From: Thermoplasmatota archaeon
Lineage (GTDB): Archaea; Thermoplasmatota; E2; DHVEG-1
Direction of reading: 5' to 3'
NCBI GenBank assembly: GCA_018824925.1
Contig: JAHJFH010000137.1
Span: 1-5,603 of the forward strand
DNA: 5,603 nt
In this document: piece by piece, positions 3,934 through 5,603 of the stretch
Position numbering within the stretch: the stretch's first letter is position 1
Layout of the letters: each line of letters begins with the position of its first letter
Made by a program: the position numbers and the translations under genes
The notes under the pieces: model-generated
What the model was told of the DNA's origin: nothing
Databases searched by the model: none
What the model saw: the letters and a program-made list of their open reading frames with translations, nothing else

Positions 3934-5603
3934 CTACTTATCTAAAAATCGTAAACCCGGATAATCAGGAGCATATCGTAGAATATTTGTGACATGATTC
4001 CGAGGTATATTTGGGTACGTATTGAGATACTGCCATACAATACTTTTATCCATTGTTACTTCAAAAAAGAATCCACCCGGGCCATTACAAATCAGGGTAT
4101 TGCCATTAGGGAGTCTCTGACAACCAGAAAGATGACCAGCATAAAACTCACCCGGTTCATCGGCCATATACACCCAAACTGGTTCCGCAGGACCAAAAGC
4201 CGAGCCCGATGTTACATTATAAAAACCTGATTCGTTAACAGGTGGAATAATCTCATCAATTGAAGAAAATTTCCCTTCAGGACGACCCTGTCCATTATTA
4301 AACACCAGGATATGTCCGCCACCTGGAAGCCCTTCATCAATCCATTGAGCATCATGCTGACCAAACAATTGCTGATCACCACTAGTACCAGCATGATACA
4401 CCTCTGGATTACCCCATCGATACAACAAATCACCTCCCCGCCCATATCGTCCACCAGAATGCCCAGATGCCTCCTCAGTGGTAGTACTATGATCAATAAC
4501 CCAGATCTCATTTTGGTTATGAGCACTGACAATAATCTGATCCAAAATGGGGTTGTAATCAACAGCATTTATATGATTCATATCTGCCCGATCCTTTCCC
4601 TCATAGATACCATAGTTAATGTCAAGACGCTCGGGATGCTCAGCAACAGTTCCATAGTTATCTTTCGAAGGATCAAAATCCTGAATTAAATGATCCCAAA
4701 CATGCCATTCCCATACAATATCACCAGTAGTTGTCCCAGTTGGTTCAACCTCAATGATATGATCCGGCCATAGCTCACCAGTCGGTAACGCATTTGGATC
4801 CCTACCCGCCTGAATTGCTTCAGAAGCAGATTTATACTCCCAAGCAATCATTATAATATTCCCATTCGGCAGTATTTCAATATCATGATGCAGACAATGT
4901 TGATCATTTGAATAAATAAACTCCCATTGCAGCGTATTATTCCAATCCCGGATTTCCACCCGACCTGTAATACCACCACCAATAAAACGCGGATTGACTC
5001 CCTGAAGCCCTGTTCGTATCATATCACTATTTTCCAGTAAAAACACGCCAAACCCCTGAACAAAGGCACTATCCCATGAATGGACCACAGATCCACTGTT
5101 ATTCATTAAAAAAGTCTCAGTACTATACTCTGGAGAAAAAATGGTATAGCCAATAAAAGAAAGACTATCATCAAAATTAATCCCAACAATTTTTACAAAT
5201 GGACCAAGAACAACCGCTGAAATAATGCGTTTCAATTGAAAACCACTATTTGTAAGCGTGATACTAATCTGTGGGTACTCATTTACAGAACCCACACCTA
5301 AACCAAAAACCTGTATATGATACTGAATAGTTCCCCCGGGTTCTAGTTCTGATAATTCAATATTTTTTTCCTTAGGGAAAAGAAATACCCCGCCTTTTGT
5401 TTGAATAGCTAAATTAAGATTCGTTGCGGCAATATCACCTGCATTTGATATAGTGATAACAAGTCCGAGCCCATCGGAGATTTCATCAATAGTAATATTT
5501 GTTTGAAGATCCAAAAGATTTTCTTTATTCTGAGATGATCCAATCGTATAATCTAGATTTACCGATGTCGCAATACACATCGTATTTATACAAAAAAAGA
5601 CTA
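3934..5603 (-). CDS. exported arylsulfotransferase (ASST)-like protein with N-terminal beta-sandwich domain (5' end outside window)
   Basis: The first ATG in the window is at 5580 (548 aa), but the frame stays open to the edge and adds VFFCINT plus a partial codon NTA (Leu, Ile or Val). This hydrophobic stretch runs into MCIATSV and looks like the end of a signal peptide or membrane anchor, so the true start is probably outside. Residues from 5580: about 22-127 resemble a CARDB/DUF11-like beta-sandwich (LVITISNAGDIAATNLNLAI; LEPGGTIQYHIQV), common in surface proteins. About 128-548 form an ASST-type beta-propeller with repeated blades: HHDIEILPNGN (231-241), MNHINAVDYN (334-343), IIVSAHNQNEIWVIDHSTTT (349-368), DLLYRWGNP (384-392), GQHDAQW (407-413), GHILVFNNG (422-430) and SGCQRLPNGNTLICNG (485-500). 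The ending YAPDYPGL is typical for the family, so the C-terminus is intact. ASST moves sulfate between phenolic compounds through a His; the substrate here is unknown. Five N-x-S/T sequons (N28, N160, N214, N449, N455) fit a glycosylated exported protein. Confidence 0.88.
   Translation of the reverse strand, partial: VFFCINTMCIATSVNLDYTIGSSQNKENLLDLQTNITIDEISDGLGLVITISNAGDIAATNLNLAIQTKGGVFLFPKEKNIELSELEPGGTIQYHIQVFGLGVGSVNEYPQISITLTNSGFQLKRIISAVVLGPFVKIVGINFDDSLSFIGYTIFSPEYSTETFLMNNSGSVVHSWDSAFVQGFGVFLLENSDMIRTGLQGVNPRFIGGGITGRVEIRDWNNTLQWEFIYSNDQHCLHHDIEILPNGNIIMIAWEYKSASEAIQAGRDPNALPTGELWPDHIIEVEPTGTTTGDIVWEWHVWDHLIQDFDPSKDNYGTVAEHPERLDINYGIYEGKDRADMNHINAVDYNPILDQIIVSAHNQNEIWVIDHSTTTEEASGHSGGRYGRGGDLLYRWGNPEVYHAGTSGDQQLFGQHDAQWIDEGLPGGGHILVFNNGQGRPEGKFSSIDEIIPPVNESGFYNVTSGSAFGPAEPVWVYMADEPGEFYAGHLSGCQRLPNGNTLICNGPGGFFFEVTMDKSIVWQYLNTYPNIPRNHVTNILRYAPDYPGLRFLDK

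Noticed and set aside
4212..4689. Open frames of 118 aa (minus, 4212-4568) and 125 aa (plus, 4312-4689) within the sulfotransferase-like gene
   Set aside because: Both are shadows of the conserved propeller domain, with low-complexity hydrophobic or Ile/Ser/Thr-rich sequence and no family resemblance.
1..5603. CRISPR arrays, tRNA or rRNA genes, insertion sequences, toxin-antitoxin or defence genes
   Set aside because: No regularly spaced repeats, cloverleaf-like segments, transposase motifs or terminal inverted repeats were seen; nearly all the window is taken up by the six genes described.

Overview
The window looks archaeal. Genes start at or just downstream of TATA-like boxes with little or no leader (ferredoxin gene, ATP-cone gene). 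The hcp operon ends in an oligo-T run with no hairpin. Protein content (a ferredoxin/Hcp pair, a stand-alone ATP-cone protein, a large secreted beta-sandwich plus arylsulfotransferase protein) would fit an anaerobic archaeon, perhaps in or near Thermoplasmatota. That lineage guess is an inference from gene style, not a proven placement. Base composition is AT-rich. The + strand carries more C than G in nearly all the stretches sampled, whichever way the genes point.

Layout. (1) Positions 1-348, minus strand: an HxlR-family winged-helix regulator, cut off at its C-terminus by the window edge. (2) Positions 349-421: a short divergent promoter region with TATA-like boxes and a 23-bp near-palindrome lying over the TATA element. 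(3) Positions 422-2909, plus strand: a two-gene operon of a 280-aa ferredoxin-like iron-sulfur protein and a full-length class I hybrid cluster protein (hcp), joined by a strong Shine-Dalgarno sequence that overlaps the first stop codon. (4) Positions 2976-3245, plus strand: an 89-aa stand-alone ATP-cone protein with its own likely promoter. (5) Positions 3260-5603, minus strand and convergent with the previous gene: a large exported arylsulfotransferase-like protein whose N-terminus runs off the window, followed 32 nt later by a six-helix membrane protein.

How the genes may work together. The ferredoxin-like protein is the probable electron donor to Hcp, whose family reduces hydroxylamine and nitric oxide and is tied to nitrosative and redox stress. 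The divergent HxlR regulator has one Cys near the N-terminus and one near the C-terminus, as in thiol-switch members of the family such as YodB. It is therefore a natural candidate to sense redox or nitrosative stress and control the operon. The ATP-cone protein is an orphan nucleotide-binding regulatory domain with no visible partner here. The minus-strand pair seems unrelated to the hcp operon and concerns the cell surface. No mobile elements, CRISPR arrays, rRNA or tRNA genes were seen. The window is mostly made of recognisable families; the less usual points are the regulatory arrangement, the incomplete second cluster motif in the ferredoxin, the orphan ATP-cone and the chimeric surface sulfotransferase.
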